Below, one piece after another: positions 5,125-6,518 of a stretch of DNA of 6,518 nt (within the stretch, counting starts at the first letter, position 1; every line of letters starts with the position of its first letter). The notes beneath the pieces are model-generated. The model was not told the DNA's origin and did not search any database. It saw only the letters and a list, made by a program, of their open reading frames with translations. The stretch comes from Thermococcus sp. (GTDB taxonomy: Archaea > Methanobacteriota_B > Thermococci > Thermococcales > Thermococcaceae): the NCBI GenBank assembly GCA_021160985.1, contig JAGHBN010000182.1:1-6518 (forward strand), in the 5' to 3' direction. The position numbers were made by a program, and so were the translations under genes.

Positions 5125-5996
5125 TCCAGCTCCCCCACGATGAACACGTCTTCGATGGTGAGTTCCTCCCTCCGGAAGGGAAGCCCGAGCTCCTCAAGGA
5201 GCGTCATTGCCTCCCTCTCCTCAGCCTTTGAGCGGAGGTAGAGGAGCGTGTTCCTTCCTGCCTTTTTGGTAATGAAATCTCCCTCGAAATCGCCGAAGAC
5301 CACGAGCTTTGATTTGAATCCCGAAAGGTAGCGTTTTGCTATCTCCTCGGGCGGCCCGAAGGCAAGAACCCTGTTCTTCAGGAGGAGCACCAGGTCTGAG
5401 ACGCTCGATATCTCGTTGAGGTAGTGGCTCGTGAGGACTATCGTCGAGCTCTTTGCCCGCTCCCTGAGTATCTCCCACAGCCTGAGCCTGCTCTCGACGT
5501 CAAGCCCAACCGTGGGCTCATCGAGGAAGTAGAGCTTCGCATCCGCTGACAGAACCATCGCGAGCAGGGTTTTCCTCATCATTCCCCCGGAGAGCATTGA
5601 GGCTATTCTGTCGGGGTAATCAATCCCGAACTCTTCCATCGCACGGTCCGCGCGCCTTTTGGCTTCGTCCCTTGGCAGACCGCGCATCCTCAGGTAGTGG
5701 TACACGTATTCGAAGGGCGTGAGCGTGTAGAAGTGGGCCCTCGCCTCCTGGGGAAGAAGGGCCATCTGCCCTTTTATTTCACTTCCACACTTTTTTGCAT
5801 CCTTCCCGAAGAGCTTAACCTTCCCGCCATCATAACCCAGCAGGCAGCTTAGAATCCTTATGAGGGTCGTTTTCCCTGCCCCATTTGGTCCAATAACTCC
5901 CAGTATAATACCCTCCGGGACGGAAAAGGAGACGGAATCAAGAGCCTTAACGCTACCGTAGCTCTTGGAGAGGTTCTCGACTTCAATGACGTCCAT
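5121..5996 (-). CDS. ABC transporter ATP-binding protein
   Basis: The cytoplasmic ATPase that drives the permease encoded just downstream. All motifs are intact (291-residue numbering): Walker A GPNGAGKTT (36-44), Q-loop LLPQE (Gln83), signature LSGGM (135-139), Walker B LYFLDEP (155-161, catalytic Glu160), D-loop GLD (164-166) and switch His191. After residue 220 comes a C-terminal extension of the kind seen in CcmA/DrrA/NatA-type ATPases, ending in LTIEDVFI (279-286). ATG at 5996 is chosen because AGGGAG lies four bases upstream and MDVIEVENLSKSYG is the standard family start; a TTG at 6011 would add five residues across the binding site. No intramembrane or signal sequence is present. It has its own promoter in the 39-bp gap after the peptidase gene and should be co-transcribed with the permease and vapB. 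Confidence 0.93.
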   Translation of the reverse strand: MDVIEVENLSKSYGSVKALDSVSFSVPEGIILGVIGPNGAGKTTLIRILSCLLGYDGGKVKLFGKDAKKCGSEIKGQMALLPQEARAHFYTLTPFEYVYHYLRMRGLPRDEAKRRADRAMEEFGIDYPDRIASMLSGGMMRKTLLAMVLSADAKLYFLDEPTVGLDVESRLRLWEILRERAKSSTIVLTSHYLNEISSVSDLVLLLKNRVLAFGPPEEIAKRYLSGFKSKLVVFGDFEGDFITKKAGRNTLLYLRSKAEEREAMTLLEELGLPFRREELTIEDVFIVGELE

Positions 5997-6023
5997 GTTT
6001 CTCCCTGACAAAGTAAAAGAAGG

Positions 6024-6040
6024 AACCTAAAAAGTTTATC
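6024..6040 (-). promoter_or_regulatory. TATA promoter of the ABC transporter operon
   Basis: On the minus strand GATAAACTTTTTAGGTT contains an ACTTTTTA box centred near 6031 that overlaps the stop codon of the peptidase gene. A start about 25 nt downstream would be near 6006, leaving just the AGGGAG site before ATG 5996. The same T-run may serve as the peptidase terminator. Confidence 0.45.
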
Positions 6041-6518
6041 CCTTCAGCCACCTCTCCATCCAGCCAACGATGAGCTCAAGCCTCCTAACGCGGTGCTTCG
6101 GCTTTCCGCCCCTGCTGAGATCGTGGTTCTCACCAGGGAATAGGGCGAGCTCAACGGTCTTGCCGAGGTACTTCAGCGCTGTGTAGAACTGGAGCGCCTC
6201 AGGAAGCCAGCAGCGGTAGTCCTCCATCGAGTGGATTATGAGGAGCGGCGTTTCAACGTTGGGGGCGTACTTAAGCGGGCTCTTCTCCCAGTAGCCCTCG
6301 GTGTTGTTCCACGGGTCGCCGCCTATCTGGTCGGGGGCGAAGTAGTAGCCTATGTCCGTCGTGCCAAAGAAGCTCACCCAGTTGGAGATTGAGCGCTGGG
6401 TAACGGCCGCCTTGAACCTGTTCGTGTGGCCCACTATCCAGTTGGTCATGAATCCTCCGTAGGAACCTCCGGTGACGCCGAGCCTCTCCGGGTCAATGAA
6501 GTCGAAGCGCTTCAGAGC
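6036..6518 (-). CDS. S9-family serine peptidase (acylaminoacyl-peptidase-like), C-terminal part
   Basis: The 5' end lies beyond the right edge; 160 residues of the alpha/beta-hydrolase domain are in view. All three catalytic residues are present: Ser19 of the window fragment in GGSYGG, Asp100 in HSMEDYRC, and His132 in GENHDLSRGG. The segments around them (FMTNWIVGHT, AAVTQRSISNW, LLIIHSMEDYRC) are those of archaeal acylaminoacyl-peptidases and prolyl-oligopeptidase relatives, which normally total about 600-630 residues with an N-terminal beta-propeller. These enzymes act in the cytosol on short, often N-acylated peptides. The open frame runs unbroken to the edge, so the first in-window ATG (6449) is internal, lying after the nucleophile. 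TAA at 6038-6036 is followed by a five-T run. It is probably transcribed separately from the ABC genes. Confidence 0.92.
   Translation of the reverse strand, partial: ALKRFDFIDPERLGVTGGSYGGFMTNWIVGHTNRFKAAVTQRSISNWVSFFGTTDIGYYFAPDQIGGDPWNNTEGYWEKSPLKYAPNVETPLLIIHSMEDYRCWLPEALQFYTALKYLGKTVELALFPGENHDLSRGGKPKHRVRRLELIVGWMERWLKG

Noticed and set aside
6036..6449. A complete 137-residue hydrolase starting at ATG 6449
   Set aside because: The frame is open to the window edge and the nucleophile motif GGSYGG lies upstream of that ATG, so it is an internal Met of a longer protein.
1..6518. CRISPR array, tRNA or rRNA gene, insertion sequence
   Set aside because: I saw no regularly spaced repeats, no cloverleaf or CCA-adjacent stem pattern, and no transposase motifs or terminal inverted repeats.

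Overview
The window reads as a chromosomal segment of a hyperthermophilic euryarchaeon of the order Thermococcales, most likely a GC-rich Thermococcus. This is inferred from several things: archaeal BRE/TATA promoters about 25 nt before the apparent transcript starts, GGTG- or GGAGGTGAT-type ribosome binding sites, very short or absent leaders, tight gene packing, and the gene content (archaeal-type PEP carboxylase, DUF1931 histone-fold protein, S9 acylaminoacyl-peptidase, VapBC). I could not run a search to fix the species.

Left part (1-1298). A minus-strand gene leaves the left edge. Its first 30 residues look like a BirA-type winged-helix start. It is divergent from bioY, the membrane component of biotin uptake. 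The 74-bp gap holds a TTAAC inverted repeat over the shared TATA region, a candidate biotin operator. Convergent to bioY is a MobA-like nucleotidyltransferase whose signature active-site motifs are replaced, so it may be a pseudoenzyme.

Middle (1299-3856). A 112-bp divergent promoter region leads into a complete archaeal-type PEP carboxylase gene. A small four-helix membrane protein of unknown role follows, and then a DUF1931 gene (a tandem histone-fold pseudodimer) behind a very strong-looking BRE/TATA promoter. A possible short antisense ORF lies in the gap before DUF1931.

Right part (3844-6518). All genes are on the minus strand. In transcription order they are: the C-terminal 160 residues of an S9-family (acylaminoacyl-peptidase-like) serine peptidase entering from the right edge; an ABC transporter ATPase and its ABC-2 permease, overlapping by ATGA; and a vapB antitoxin followed by a vapC PIN-domain toxin broken by a one-base frameshift in an A-run. 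The vapC 3' end overlaps the DUF1931 3' end. The permease is clearly more AT-rich than the ATPase.

There is no RNA gene, CRISPR array or insertion sequence that I can support. The most notable points are the frameshifted vapC, the degenerate MobA-like protein and the candidate biotin operator. I see no convincing wholly new multi-gene system; the nearest candidate is the ABC-2 exporter run into a toxin-antitoxin pair.
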